DNA of 30,262 nucleotides from CAYSWK01 sp964434735 (GTDB taxonomy: Archaea; Micrarchaeota; Micrarchaeia; Anstonellales; Bilamarchaeaceae), in contig CAYSWK010000011.1 in the NCBI GenBank assembly GCA_964434735.1, positions 1-30,262 of the forward strand, read 5' to 3'. This document shows, one piece after another, positions 14,781 to 22,373 of this stretch. How positions within the stretch are numbered: the first letter of the stretch is position 1; every line of letters starts with the position of its first letter. Under the pieces are notes generated by a model. It was not told where the DNA came from. It saw only the letters and a list, made by a program, of their open reading frames with translations, and did not search any database. Made by a program: the position numbers and the translations under genes.

Positions 14781-15443
14781 ATGAAGGCCGAAATCGTTCC
14801 AGCAATACTTGTTTACAACAGGAACGATTTGTTGTCGCGCATCAATTCGGTTTCTCCTTTTGTTCAAACCGTTCAGATCGATGTTATGGATGGCATTTTT
14901 GTCCCAAACAAAACACTTACTCTTTCAGATCTTTCCTCTTTGCCAACGGGGGTTAAATACGAATTTCATTGGATGGTTCAAGACCCTCAAAATTGGATTT
15001 CACACATTGGCGGGCCGCATCTTCATTTGATTGCAGCTGAAACTATTTCAAGTAAAACTCATTTTGAGCATCTTAAAAAACTTATCAAGGCTCAAGGCGG
15101 TTCAATCGGCCTTGTTCTTGAGCCAGGAACTCCGCTTGCGGCCTTAGACAACTATATCTCAGACGCTTCTCAGGTGCTTGTAATGAGCGTTAATTCCGGG
15201 TTTGATGGCCAAAAATACATTCCACTCGTTGAGAAAAAAATCTTGGAATTAAGAAAAAAATACCCTCGTCTTGCAATTGAAATTGATGGGGGAATCACGC
15301 TTGAAACAATTATCCCAGCGGCAAAAGCGGGTGCAAATAAATTCGCTGCCGCAAGTTCCATTTTCAAGGCATCAGATATCAAAACCGCAATTCAAGACCT
15401 TCTTTCAGCTGCAAAAAACGCTTCTTTGGGTGACCTTCAATGA
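14781..15443 (+). CDS. Ribulose-phosphate 3-epimerase family protein, divergent active site
   Basis: The fold and motifs are those of Rpe, which interconverts ribulose 5-phosphate and xylulose 5-phosphate. VQIDVMDGIFVPN (31-43), EFHWMV (61-66), LVMSVNSGFDGQKYIP and AIEIDGGI (165-172) align with Rpe landmarks. Catalytic Asp34 and Asp169 and metal ligand His63 are kept. The usual first metal-binding His of the HxDVMDG motif is Gln32, the next-but-one His is Ile39, the PSILSAD segment reads PAILVYN, and NPGFGGQ reads NSGFDGQ. The gene overlaps transketolase N by ATGA, so a role in the same pathway is likely. The substrate or metal could differ from standard Rpe. Confidence 0.8.
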   Translation: MKAEIVPAILVYNRNDLLSRINSVSPFVQTVQIDVMDGIFVPNKTLTLSDLSSLPTGVKYEFHWMVQDPQNWISHIGGPHLHLIAAETISSKTHFEHLKKLIKAQGGSIGLVLEPGTPLAALDNYISDASQVLVMSVNSGFDGQKYIPLVEKKILELRKKYPRLAIEIDGGITLETIIPAAKAGANKFAAASSIFKASDIKTAIQDLLSAAKNASLGDLQ

Positions 15444-16291
15444 TGAAACAGACGCTTGACACAACCGAGCTTAAGATAAAAGCAAATGCAATTCGACAAG
15501 ATATTATCCGTATGCTTACCGAAGCAAAATCCGGTCATCCCGGAGGGCCACTCGGACTTGCGGATATATTCACTGTACTTTATTTTCATACTATTCGTCA
15601 TGATCCAAAGAATCCGTTATGGCCTGAGCGCGATAGGCTCATCCTTTCAAACGGGCACGTCTGTCCTGTCTTGTATGCAACGCTTGCGCATGCAGGCTAT
15701 TTCCCCAAAGAAGAGCTTATGACTTTACGAAAATTGGGCTCTCGTCTTCAAGGCCATCCTCACCGAGGCGTATTGCCTGGAGTTGAAAATTCTTCAGGTC
15801 CCTTAGGCCAAGGACTTTCACAGGCAGTAGGTATGGCGCTCGTTGCAAAAGAGGCAAAGCAGTCCTGGAGGGTATTTTGCGTCATGTCCGATGGCGAGCA
15901 TCAGGAAGGTCAGACCTGGGAAGCAATTCTTTTGGCCGCAAAATACAATTTGGGCAACCTCATCGCAGTTATCGATCGAAACTTTATCCAAATAGATGGA
16001 AAGACCGAAGAGGTTCTTCCGCTTGAACCGTTTGCGGATAAGTACCGTGCCTTTGGCTGGCACGTCATTGAAATTGATGGCCATGACATTTCAGAAATCA
16101 AGCGCGCACTCGATGCATCAGGAAACATTGCAAAACCAACGGTTATTATCGCCCGAACTATTCCCGGAAAAGGGGTAAGCTACATGGAGCACCGCTACCA
16201 GTGGCACGGCAAACCTCCCAATGCCGACGAGGCAAAACAGGCACTCAAGGAGCTTGAGGAAGAGGCACGCAAATTTACGGAGGAAAGGTGA
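15440..16291 (+). CDS. Transketolase, N-terminal subunit
   Basis: Archaea often encode transketolase as two polypeptides; this is the thiamine-diphosphate-binding half. Landmarks are AKSGHPGGPLGLADIFTVLYF, ILSNGHVCPVLYA, ENSSGPLGQGLSQAVGMALV and the ThDP/metal motif MSDGEHQEGQTWEAILLAAKYNLGN followed by DRNFIQIDG. Length is 283 aa. The ATG overlaps the stop of the epimerase gene (ATGATG), with GGGTGA six bases upstream, indicating coupled translation. A second ATG three bases later is an alternative. The enzyme moves two-carbon units between sugar phosphates and supplies pentoses without an oxidative branch. Confidence 0.94.
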   Translation: MMKQTLDTTELKIKANAIRQDIIRMLTEAKSGHPGGPLGLADIFTVLYFHTIRHDPKNPLWPERDRLILSNGHVCPVLYATLAHAGYFPKEELMTLRKLGSRLQGHPHRGVLPGVENSSGPLGQGLSQAVGMALVAKEAKQSWRVFCVMSDGEHQEGQTWEAILLAAKYNLGNLIAVIDRNFIQIDGKTEEVLPLEPFADKYRAFGWHVIEIDGHDISEIKRALDASGNIAKPTVIIARTIPGKGVSYMEHRYQWHGKPPNADEAKQALKELEEEARKFTEER

Positions 16292-16296
16292 TGCTC

Positions 16297-17280
16297 ATGG
16301 GAACAAAAAACATGTATCTTATTGAAGATCTTTCAAAGCCTTCAGAGTCCTCGCGCATCAGCGATGGTTTTGGCGCAGGCCTTCTTGCACTTGGCAAGGC
16401 AAACCCCAACGTATGGGGAGTTACTGCAGATGTTGGTGAATCCACGAGGATTCATTTGTTTGCAAAGGAATTCCCCGACCGGTTCGTCCAAGTGGGTGTT
16501 GCCGAACAGAATATGGCCGGAGTCGCAGCAGGGATTGCGGCATGCGGCAAAATCGCATTCATCTCCGCCTACGGAGTATTTTCACCGGGCAGGAACTGGG
16601 ACCAGATCCGTGTTTCAGTTTGTTACAATGACGTTCCGGTCATCATCCATGCGTCCCACACCGGGTTGACGGTTGGCCCGGATGGTGCAAGCCACCAAGC
16701 CCTTGAGGACATTTCAATGGTTCGTGCGCTTCCAAACCTTACGATTGTTGTTCCTGCCGATAAGCTTCAGGCACAAAAGGCAGTTCATGCACTTGCCGCC
16801 CTTGGAAAACCAGGGTACCTTCGAACATCGCGTGAATCAGCCGCAACCTTTACTACGGATAAAACTCCGTTTGAAATTGGCAAGGCAAACGTGTACCGTG
16901 AAGGAGCGGATTTGGCAATCTTTTCATGCGGCATGTCTGTGTACGAATGTCTTCTTGCAGCCCAAAAGCTTGAGAAAGAAGGAATTTCCTGTTCCGTAAT
17001 TGATATGCATACGATCAAACCAATTGACCGTGAAACAATCCTTAAGTATGCTAAGAAATGCCCTGTTCTTATGAGTGTTGAAGACCATCAAATAGATGGA
17101 GGTCTTGGGAGTGCCATTTCAGAAGTTTTATGCGAAACCCATCCGACTTACCTTTACCGCCACGGCGTGCGCAACATGTTCTGCGAATCGGGAAGCGGCC
17201 GTGCTCTCATGAAGAAATATGAAATGGATGCTGATGGAATCGTAAAGCATGCAAAATTGGCGCTTAAACTCAAGCAATAA
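16297..17280 (+). CDS. Transketolase, C-terminal subunit
   Basis: This is the pyrimidine-binding and C-terminal half of the split transketolase. VTADVGEST, VGVAEQNMAGVAAG (the Glu activates ThDP), FSPGRNWDQIRVSV, SHTGLTVGPDGASHQALEDI and VEDHQIDGGLGSAISEVL are typical. From the chosen ATG it is 327 aa. The frame also opens at GTG 16288 and ATG 16291, overlapping the stop of the N-subunit. GGTGAT at 16287-16292 is probably the ribosome-binding site, favouring 16297, though GGAGGA at 16279-16284 would suit 16291. The three-gene operon (epimerase, Tkt-N, Tkt-C) is tightly packed. Confidence 0.94.
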   Translation: MGTKNMYLIEDLSKPSESSRISDGFGAGLLALGKANPNVWGVTADVGESTRIHLFAKEFPDRFVQVGVAEQNMAGVAAGIAACGKIAFISAYGVFSPGRNWDQIRVSVCYNDVPVIIHASHTGLTVGPDGASHQALEDISMVRALPNLTIVVPADKLQAQKAVHALAALGKPGYLRTSRESAATFTTDKTPFEIGKANVYREGADLAIFSCGMSVYECLLAAQKLEKEGISCSVIDMHTIKPIDRETILKYAKKCPVLMSVEDHQIDGGLGSAISEVLCETHPTYLYRHGVRNMFCESGSGRALMKKYEMDADGIVKHAKLALKLKQ

Positions 17281-17291
17281 TTCCTTGTTTT

Positions 17292-18401
17292 TTATCCTTT
17301 CTTTTCCTTTGGCGCAAGTACGTACTCAAGTGATTCTTCAGTTCCTTCTTGCAATTTTTCAAATAATTCGTGGGAGTCAAATTTCGTTATTTTTCCCTTT
17401 ACTTTTTCATGCAGGATGGAGACTCCCTGCTCTTTTACGATAGTTGTCCCATGGTGCTTGTTTCGTATTTTTTCAATTTTTTCCTTGAGGTTTTCTGAAT
17501 TTACGGCATTGTCAACGTATACGTGCTCTTCCTTAGGAAGTATGATGCTGCTTGCCTCAAATCCTCTTTGAAGGGTTCCCGTAATGCGTATTTTTATGAT
17601 GCACGCGGGCATTTCTTTTTTGAATTTTTGAATGCATTCAAGAAGTTTTTCATGAACCTCCTGGGGCGTTGCATCAAGCACATCAATTTCCTTAAAGAAA
17701 AAGGGCCTGCTTGCGATGGGTACGAACTCCGTTGTTCCCGTTTTCGTATCGATAATCACATACCCTCGTTTTTCAGTTTCTTCCTTTTTGAGCTGCGTAA
17801 CTACGGTACTCCCAGGTATTATGAACCGTCCTCCCAGTTGAATTGTGCGTTCATGAATATGTCCGTTAATAATCATGTCAAAGGGCAAATCCCGCAATTC
17901 CTCAAGTGAGATTTCCTCTTTTGCGTTGATAATAAGTTCCTTGATGGATTGGTGGATGACGAGTATCTTGAAATGGTTTTCTTTTGGGACGAATTTGGTT
18001 ACTGCTGTAAGGATTGCGTTTCGTGCAAACTCCTCAGGTACATTGCCCACTCCAAACACCTGGACTTTTTCACCTTCTTTTTCAAAGCAATAGTCCTGCA
18101 CGTGGAGTGCGGTGAACGCCCCCGCATGTGCAAGAAGCTGCATGGGATTTACCATGTCTTTGCTTCTGCGCTCATGGTTTCCGTATATGCAAACAATCGG
18201 TTTTGTTGAGGTCTTGAATACGCGTAACGCCTCATGAATTGTTTCAAAGGTAGGGAGTTTTATGTCAAAGACGTCTCCGGCGTGGATGATGAGTTCCGCT
18301 TTGGTGCACGCATCCGCAATGGCCATTTGTGCCTGTGTAAAGCTATCCTCCCTAAAACGAGCATAACCAAGATGAGTATCTGAAATAACTGCGATTTTCA
18401 C
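17292..18401 (-). CDS. Mre11/SbcD-like calcineurin-type DNA repair nuclease
   Basis: The phosphoesterase motifs of Mre11 are complete: SDTHLG (Asp8, His10), HAGDVFD (Asp43), YGNHE (Asn75, His76), VIHQS (His150) and NGHIHE (His181, His183). These bind two Mn ions for end resection at double-strand breaks. Length is 369 aa, with a C-terminal part rich in helix after about residue 230. No rad50, herA or nurA gene is adjacent, which is unusual because archaeal mre11 usually sits with rad50. A Rad50-independent phosphoesterase role is therefore possible. The start is GTG at 18401, supported by an AT-rich TATA-like box about 25 bp upstream at 18421-18432. Confidence 0.85.
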   Translation of the reverse strand: MKIAVISDTHLGYARFREDSFTQAQMAIADACTKAELIIHAGDVFDIKLPTFETIHEALRVFKTSTKPIVCIYGNHERRSKDMVNPMQLLAHAGAFTALHVQDYCFEKEGEKVQVFGVGNVPEEFARNAILTAVTKFVPKENHFKILVIHQSIKELIINAKEEISLEELRDLPFDMIINGHIHERTIQLGGRFIIPGSTVVTQLKKEETEKRGYVIIDTKTGTTEFVPIASRPFFFKEIDVLDATPQEVHEKLLECIQKFKKEMPACIIKIRITGTLQRGFEASSIILPKEEHVYVDNAVNSENLKEKIEKIRNKHHGTTIVKEQGVSILHEKVKGKITKFDSHELFEKLQEGTEESLEYVLAPKEKKG

Positions 18402-18420
18402 GTACTTCTATTCGTAAGAA

Positions 18421-18432
18421 AAATATAAAAAA
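18421..18432 (-). promoter_or_regulatory. TATA-like box of the Mre11-like gene
   Basis: AAATATAAAAAA (minus strand TTTTTTATATTT) lies about 25 bp from the GTG start and supports leaderless initiation at a GTG. Confidence 0.5.
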
Positions 18433-18438
18433 GAGAAT

Positions 18439-18819
18439 TTATGCGTGTGACTGCGCAAATCCTGAAACAACGGGAAGGCTAAATGCGACCCCTTTGTATG
18501 CAAGGTACGTAAAGTACAGTTCAGCAAGGAAAAATACGGGGAATATGCACATAGGGAGTAAACCAAATAGTCCGCCGAGTTCTCCAGCTACGAATGCCAT
18601 AACAAAGGACGTTACCATAAGCACCATCATTACTGCAAAAAGCCCAAGAATCAGCAGTCCTGACTGGAATGCATGAAATCGAGCATATTTATCATCCTTC
18701 TTTACAAAAAGGATGTAAAGTATTGCAAGTATGTTTATGGGGCTTAAGGGCAAATATGCTGCCGCTGCCAATAATTTGCTGTTTTCTTCTTTTGCTTCAA
18801 TACCAAGATTTTCGAACAT
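18439..18819 (-). CDS. DUF4870/Tic20-like small membrane protein, 126 aa
   Basis: The protein has an N-terminal segment SKLLAAAAYLPLSPINILAILYILFV, then DDKYARFHAFQSGLLILGLF and two more hydrophobic stretches. The KDDxYARFHAxQS motif between membrane segments is the hallmark of DUF4870 and Tic20-like four-helix membrane proteins, whose cellular role is not settled. The ATG at 18819 is 27.5 bp from the palindromic TTTAAA it appears to share with mevalonate kinase. No operon partner is evident downstream; the Mre11-like gene has its own promoter. Confidence 0.75.
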   Translation of the reverse strand: MFENLGIEAKEENSKLLAAAAYLPLSPINILAILYILFVKKDDKYARFHAFQSGLLILGLFAVMMVLMVTSFVMAFVAGELGGLFGLLPMCIFPVFFLAELYFTYLAYKGVAFSLPVVSGFAQSHA

Positions 18820-18843
18820 AGTTTTGATTTTTCAGCATGGGTA

Positions 18844-18849
18844 TTTAAA
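18844..18849. promoter_or_regulatory. Single palindromic TATA box shared by mvk and the DUF4870-like gene
   Basis: TTTAAA is centred 25.5 bp from the mvk ATG (18872) and 27.5 bp from the opposite ATG (18819). The whole divergent gap is 52 bp with no second box, so both leaderless transcripts appear to start from one TBP site. Confidence 0.65.
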
Positions 18850-18871
18850 CGCTACATGCCGTCATTTTTGT

Positions 18872-19789
18872 ATGGCACAAGGAATTGGATACGGAAAGAC
18901 CATCCTATTTGGCGAGCATTTTGTTGTCTACGGGTTGCCAGCAATAGGGGCTGCATTATCACAGCGCGCAATTGTTGATGTTGAACCTGCCCCCGAAACC
19001 ACCTTTTCAACTGAAATTCCAGGAACTATTCCGGAATATACTTCAAGGGCAATCTCTTTTGTTAAAAATGCCATGAAGGTAAAGGATCATTTTACCATTA
19101 CGCTTACAGGGGATCTTCCAACTGTTGGCGGCCTAGGCTCAAGTGCCGCATTTTCCGTTGCTTTAGTACGTGCATTTGCCACGTATTACAAGCGTTCTCT
19201 TTCAAATGAGCAGGTAAATGAGCTTGCTTTTGAAGGTGAGAAAGCGTTTCATGGCACACCCTCAGGCATTGACAATACGCTTTCCACGTTTGGGGGAGTT
19301 CTTGAGTTTAAGCGCGGCAAGACGCCAAGAGAGAACGAATTTTCACCAATTACTCTTCATGAGCCGCTTCACGTAGTCATTGGCATGACGGGCCGTTCAA
19401 GCCCCACCAAGCAGATGGTTGAAAATGTGCGAAAGTTCAAGGAACAGGACGAAATCTATTTCCAGAATCTTATGGATGAGGCTCTTGAAATTATTTCTCA
19501 TTCTCGAAAGGCACTTTCAACCAACGATCTTCCTGAAATCGGGCGGCTTATGAATCAGAACCAGGAACTTTTACGTGAAATCGGCATTTCCTCGGATTTG
19601 AATGAAAAGATAATTAGTTCGATGCTGTCTGCCGGCGCCATGGGTGCAAAAGTCACTGGCGGCGGAGGTGGAGGCTGCTGCATTGCTTTGGCAAAAGACC
19701 TCAACCATTCTGGAAAAATACTCAAAAAAATAAACGATGTAGGATTTTCAGGATTGCATACTAAAATTGGCTTGGGGCACCTCAAATGA
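18872..19789 (+). CDS. mvk: Mevalonate kinase
   Basis: This GHMP kinase phosphorylates mevalonate with ATP to 5-phosphomevalonate, the first kinase step towards isopentenyl diphosphate and archaeal membrane lipids. GKTILFGEHFVVYG (Lys9), the phosphate loop GGLGSSAAFSVAL (86-98), GTPSGIDNTLSTFGG with catalytic Asp134, and the glycine-rich KVTGGGGGGCCIAL are all present. Length is 305 aa. The start at 18872 is fixed by the TATA box 25 bp upstream; the frame is open further upstream but runs through the promoter and the divergent gene. Its stop overlaps the start of the gamma-carbonic-anhydrase-like gene (ATGA). Confidence 0.94.
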   Translation: MAQGIGYGKTILFGEHFVVYGLPAIGAALSQRAIVDVEPAPETTFSTEIPGTIPEYTSRAISFVKNAMKVKDHFTITLTGDLPTVGGLGSSAAFSVALVRAFATYYKRSLSNEQVNELAFEGEKAFHGTPSGIDNTLSTFGGVLEFKRGKTPRENEFSPITLHEPLHVVIGMTGRSSPTKQMVENVRKFKEQDEIYFQNLMDEALEIISHSRKALSTNDLPEIGRLMNQNQELLREIGISSDLNEKIISSMLSAGAMGAKVTGGGGGGCCIALAKDLNHSGKILKKINDVGFSGLHTKIGLGHLK

Positions 19790-20301
19790 TCCTTCCATTC
19801 AAGGGCAAAACCCCCGTTGTGGGTAAAGACTGTTTTATCGCGCCAAACTCATCCTTGATCGGAGATATTTCAATAGGTTCGCAATCAAGCGTTTGGTTTA
19901 GCACAACTGTTCGTGCCGACCAGAATTCGGTTCGAATTGGCAAACACGTAAGCATACAAGATAACTCAGTTGTTCATGTTGACCTAAAGAACGGAACTTC
20001 AATATCCGATGACGTTGTTATTGGGCATAATGCAATTATCCACGGATGCTCAATCGGCTCATTTACCATTATCGGAATGGGCGCAATTATCTTAAGCGGC
20101 GCACACATTGGAAAAAACTGCATTATAGGTGCTGGAAGCGTCATTACAGAAGGAACCGTTATTCCTGATAATTCCATTGTTCTTGGAGTCCCTGGAAAAG
20201 TGGTCAAGCAAACAACTGATGAGCACGTAAAACGGATAAAGGAAAACGTAAAACAGTATGTTGAGCTTACGAAGGAATACCTTGCTCAAGCAAAATCGTA
20301 A
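19786..20301 (+). CDS. Gamma-class carbonic anhydrase-like hexapeptide-repeat protein
   Basis: The 171-aa protein consists of left-handed beta-helix hexapeptide repeats (for example IGDISIGSQSSVWFSTTVRAD, IGKHVSIQDNSVVHVD, IGHNAIIHGCSIG) followed by a C-terminal helix. The three zinc or iron ligands are in the expected places: His64, His81 and His86, with Arg43, Asp45 and Gln58 also conserved. This is the short YrdA/CamH-type form without the acidic loop of Cam, and many members have unproven activity. Translation is coupled to mevalonate kinase by a 4-bp overlap, although no direct metabolic link between the two is established. The gene ends 7 bp from the convergent nth. Confidence 0.88.
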   Translation: MILPFKGKTPVVGKDCFIAPNSSLIGDISIGSQSSVWFSTTVRADQNSVRIGKHVSIQDNSVVHVDLKNGTSISDDVVIGHNAIIHGCSIGSFTIIGMGAIILSGAHIGKNCIIGAGSVITEGTVIPDNSIVLGVPGKVVKQTTDEHVKRIKENVKQYVELTKEYLAQAKS

Positions 20302-20308
20302 TTTGCAA

Positions 20309-20971
20309 TTACCTACTTTTCTTCACTCCGACTCGTTTACAGTACTCCCTTACTTTGCACGTTGAGCACCAGGGGCTTACGGATGCACAAATCGTCTGCC
20401 CATACGCAACCAGTGTTTTGTTCAAAAGGGGAATTTCTTCTAAGGGAACGAGTTTCATAAGTTTAGTTTCCGTTTCCTCAGGTTTTTTTGTGCGCACCCA
20501 CCCAAGACGATTCGAAATGCGATGAACGTGCGTATCTACTCCAAGCGTGAATTGCCCATGCACGCGCGCAAGCACGATGTTTGCCGTTTTTCTTCCAACT
20601 CCTTGCAAGGAAATCAGTTCCTCACGCGTATCAGGAACTTTTCCTTCAAACGTTTCAATGAGTTGCTGGCACATTCTACGAAGATTTTTTGCCTTATTCT
20701 TGTAAAACCCCGTCCCATAGATAAGCTGTTCAAGCGCATTCTGTTCAAGTGCCACTATTTTTTCAGGAGTATCTGCCACGTTAAAAAGCCTATTTACTGC
20801 TCGAAGCGTCTGGTCATCCTTTGTCCGTGCAGATAATGCAACAAATACAAGCGCCTTGAAGGGGTGGTGCATCGTTTCCTTTTCCGCACGAAATACCGGA
20901 GGATCCTTTTTCTCTGCTTCTGAATACATTATTTTGAGAATTTGTGCCCGCTCTTGAGGAATGAGAGCCAT
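20309..20971 (-). CDS. nth: Endonuclease III (HhH-GPD DNA glycosylase/AP lyase)
   Basis: Nth removes oxidised pyrimidines and nicks the abasic site. The helix-hairpin-helix LQGVGRKTANIVLA contains the catalytic Lys128, and VDTHVHR contains Asp146. The C-terminal 4Fe-4S loop is intact with Cys195, Cys202, Cys205 and Cys211 (C-x6-C-x2-C-x5-C). Length is 220 aa, near the family norm. A TATA box lying in the last codons of the upstream small gene (20994-20999) is 25.5 bp from the ATG, so nth can be transcribed on its own as a leaderless mRNA as well as from the upstream promoter. Confidence 0.94.
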   Translation of the reverse strand: MALIPQERAQILKIMYSEAEKKDPPVFRAEKETMHHPFKALVFVALSARTKDDQTLRAVNRLFNVADTPEKIVALEQNALEQLIYGTGFYKNKAKNLRRMCQQLIETFEGKVPDTREELISLQGVGRKTANIVLARVHGQFTLGVDTHVHRISNRLGWVRTKKPEETETKLMKLVPLEEIPLLNKTLVAYGQTICASVSPWCSTCKVREYCKRVGVKKSR

Positions 20972-20989
20972 AAGTTATCGTTCCTTGGC

Positions 20990-21331
20990 TTATTTTAAAT
21001 TCCCTTCTTCTTGAGCTTCAAGTGCAGGTATTCCCATTCGAGCTATAACGAGCTGTTCTTCACTTATTGTGTATCCGTTTGTAATGCAAAGCCGTATTGT
21101 TGCCAATGCTGAGAAAACAGTTTGAGGTATGCTCGCTTCCCCACGTTCTCTTCGTATTCTTTCCTTTCGCAATAATTCAAGTAAACGCGTATCTGTTATT
21201 ATGAGGGTTTTATCCGCTGCATCAAATCGTATTGACTTTCCGAGGGGTTCCGTTAGCGGAAACCGTGTTGGGATATATGGTTTTCGAATCCAGTCTCGTG
21301 GAACCGGATCGTGATTCAATGCTCGGGTCAT
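20990..21331 (-). CDS. Unknown 113-aa soluble protein upstream of nth
   Basis: I do not recognise this protein. It has a basic, proline-containing N-terminus (NHDPVPRDWIRKPYIPTRFP), a short beta-like segment KSIRFDAADKTLIITD, a charged helix LLELLRKERIRRERG and a C-terminal helical part. There are no cysteines clustered for metal, no membrane segments and no signal peptide. Minus-strand CTATAAAAG at 21354-21362 is about 27 bp from the ATG, supporting the start. It lies 18 bp ahead of nth in the same direction, and could be co-transcribed with it. Confidence 0.6.
   Translation of the reverse strand: MTRALNHDPVPRDWIRKPYIPTRFPLTEPLGKSIRFDAADKTLIITDTRLLELLRKERIRRERGEASIPQTVFSALATIRLCITNGYTISEEQLVIARMGIPALEAQEEGNLK
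20994..20999 (-). promoter_or_regulatory. Internal TATA box for nth
   Basis: TTTAAA lies within the last codons of the 113-aa gene, centred 25.5 bp before the nth ATG. Confidence 0.5.
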
Positions 21332-21338
21332 AACTACC

Positions 21339-21346
21339 TTATAAAA
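21339..21346 (+). promoter_or_regulatory. TATA box of mvaD
   Basis: TTATAAAA is centred 27.5 bp upstream of the mvaD ATG (21370). It lies closer to the divergent gene's start than that gene's own box does, so the two promoters cross. Confidence 0.55.
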
Positions 21347-21354
21347 CGCTTTAC

Positions 21355-21361
21355 TTTTATA
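21355..21361 (-). promoter_or_regulatory. TATA box of the 113-aa gene
   Basis: TTTTATA (TATAAAA on the minus strand) is centred 27 bp from the ATG at 21331 and only about 15 bp from the opposing mvaD box. Simultaneous TBP occupancy may be hindered. Confidence 0.5.
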
Positions 21362-21369
21362 GTATATTC

Positions 21370-22368
21370 ATGATTTCCACAGCCCAAGCGAACTCAAACA
21401 TTGCCATTTTGAAATACTGGGGCAAGCGAGATGAAAAGCTCATACTTCCAACAAATAATAGCATTTCCTTTACTATGGATGAACAATTGAGCACCATCAC
21501 AACTGTTGAAATCGATCCTTCCTTAAAACAGGACGAACTTCACTTAGATGGTAAAGCGGCAACTGACAAGGAAACGGTGCGCGTAACCAAATTCCTTGAC
21601 CTTATCCGCGCAAAAGCAAAGTCAAAACTATATGCTCGGGTTGTTTCAAAAAATTCTTTTCCAAAAGCAACCGGAATGGCATCGAGTGCCTCAGGGTTTG
21701 CGGCATTGGCAGCAGCTGGTGCGAAGGCTTACGGCCTTTCACTCGATGAGCAGGAGCTTTCAATCCTTGCACGGCAGGGAAGCGGCTCTGCGACGCGAAG
21801 CGTTTATGGTGGCGCAGTTGCCTGGAATATGGGAACTAAAAAAGACGGTTCAGATAGTCATGCCGTTCAACTCTCGTCAGAATCAAACTGGACGAATTTG
21901 AGAAACGTTATTGCCATTCTTGAAACTGAGGAAAAGAAGGTAAGTTCCCGCTCAGGAATGAAGACTACGCTTGAAACGTCAGGCCTTTTTAATGCACGTT
22001 TGGAAGGCGTTAAGAGACGTGAGAAAATCATTCGTGATGCGATCGTAAAGCGCGACTTTAGTTCGATGGCACAGGCGATTATGGAAGAATCAAGCAATAT
22101 GCACGCCGTCATGCTTGATACGTACCCGCCCATTACGTATTTGAACGACCAATCTCGTGAAATCATGTACCTTATTCAGGAACTTAACCTTTCAAAAGGA
22201 AAACCCGTTGCAGCATACACGTTTGATGCCGGCCCCAACGCCCATGTTTACACGACTAAGGAATACGTTCCGGAAGTATCCTCAATACTGCGAAGCGTTA
22301 ATCCAAAGAAAATCATTGAAAGCACTATTGGTAAAGGAATTCAATATACTGATAAGCATCTTGCGTGA
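21370..22368 (+). CDS. mvaD: Diphosphomevalonate decarboxylase
   Basis: MvaD converts mevalonate 5-diphosphate to isopentenyl diphosphate with ATP, the last step of the classical mevalonate pathway. NIAILKYWGKRD (Lys15), PTNNSISFTMD, the phosphate loop TGMASSASGFAALA (101-114), SGSATRSVYGGAVAW (Arg143) and YTFDAGPNAHVY with the catalytic Asp286 are all present, so a true decarboxylase is favoured over a mevalonate 3-kinase paralogue lacking these residues. Length is 332 aa. A TATA box 27.5 bp upstream supports the start. Phosphomevalonate kinase follows after 5 bp. Confidence 0.93.
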   Translation: MISTAQANSNIAILKYWGKRDEKLILPTNNSISFTMDEQLSTITTVEIDPSLKQDELHLDGKAATDKETVRVTKFLDLIRAKAKSKLYARVVSKNSFPKATGMASSASGFAALAAAGAKAYGLSLDEQELSILARQGSGSATRSVYGGAVAWNMGTKKDGSDSHAVQLSSESNWTNLRNVIAILETEEKKVSSRSGMKTTLETSGLFNARLEGVKRREKIIRDAIVKRDFSSMAQAIMEESSNMHAVMLDTYPPITYLNDQSREIMYLIQELNLSKGKPVAAYTFDAGPNAHVYTTKEYVPEVSSILRSVNPKKIIESTIGKGIQYTDKHLA

Positions 22369-22373
22369 ACTTT

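Noticed and set aside
21867..22166. 99-codon minus-strand frame within mvaD
   Set aside because: It is antisense to conserved MvaD sequence and has no promoter or ribosome-binding site.
21370..22368. Mevalonate 3-kinase or inactive decarboxylase paralogue instead of MvaD
   Set aside because: Lys15, Arg143 and catalytic Asp286 of true decarboxylases are all kept, and a phosphomevalonate kinase gene follows directly.
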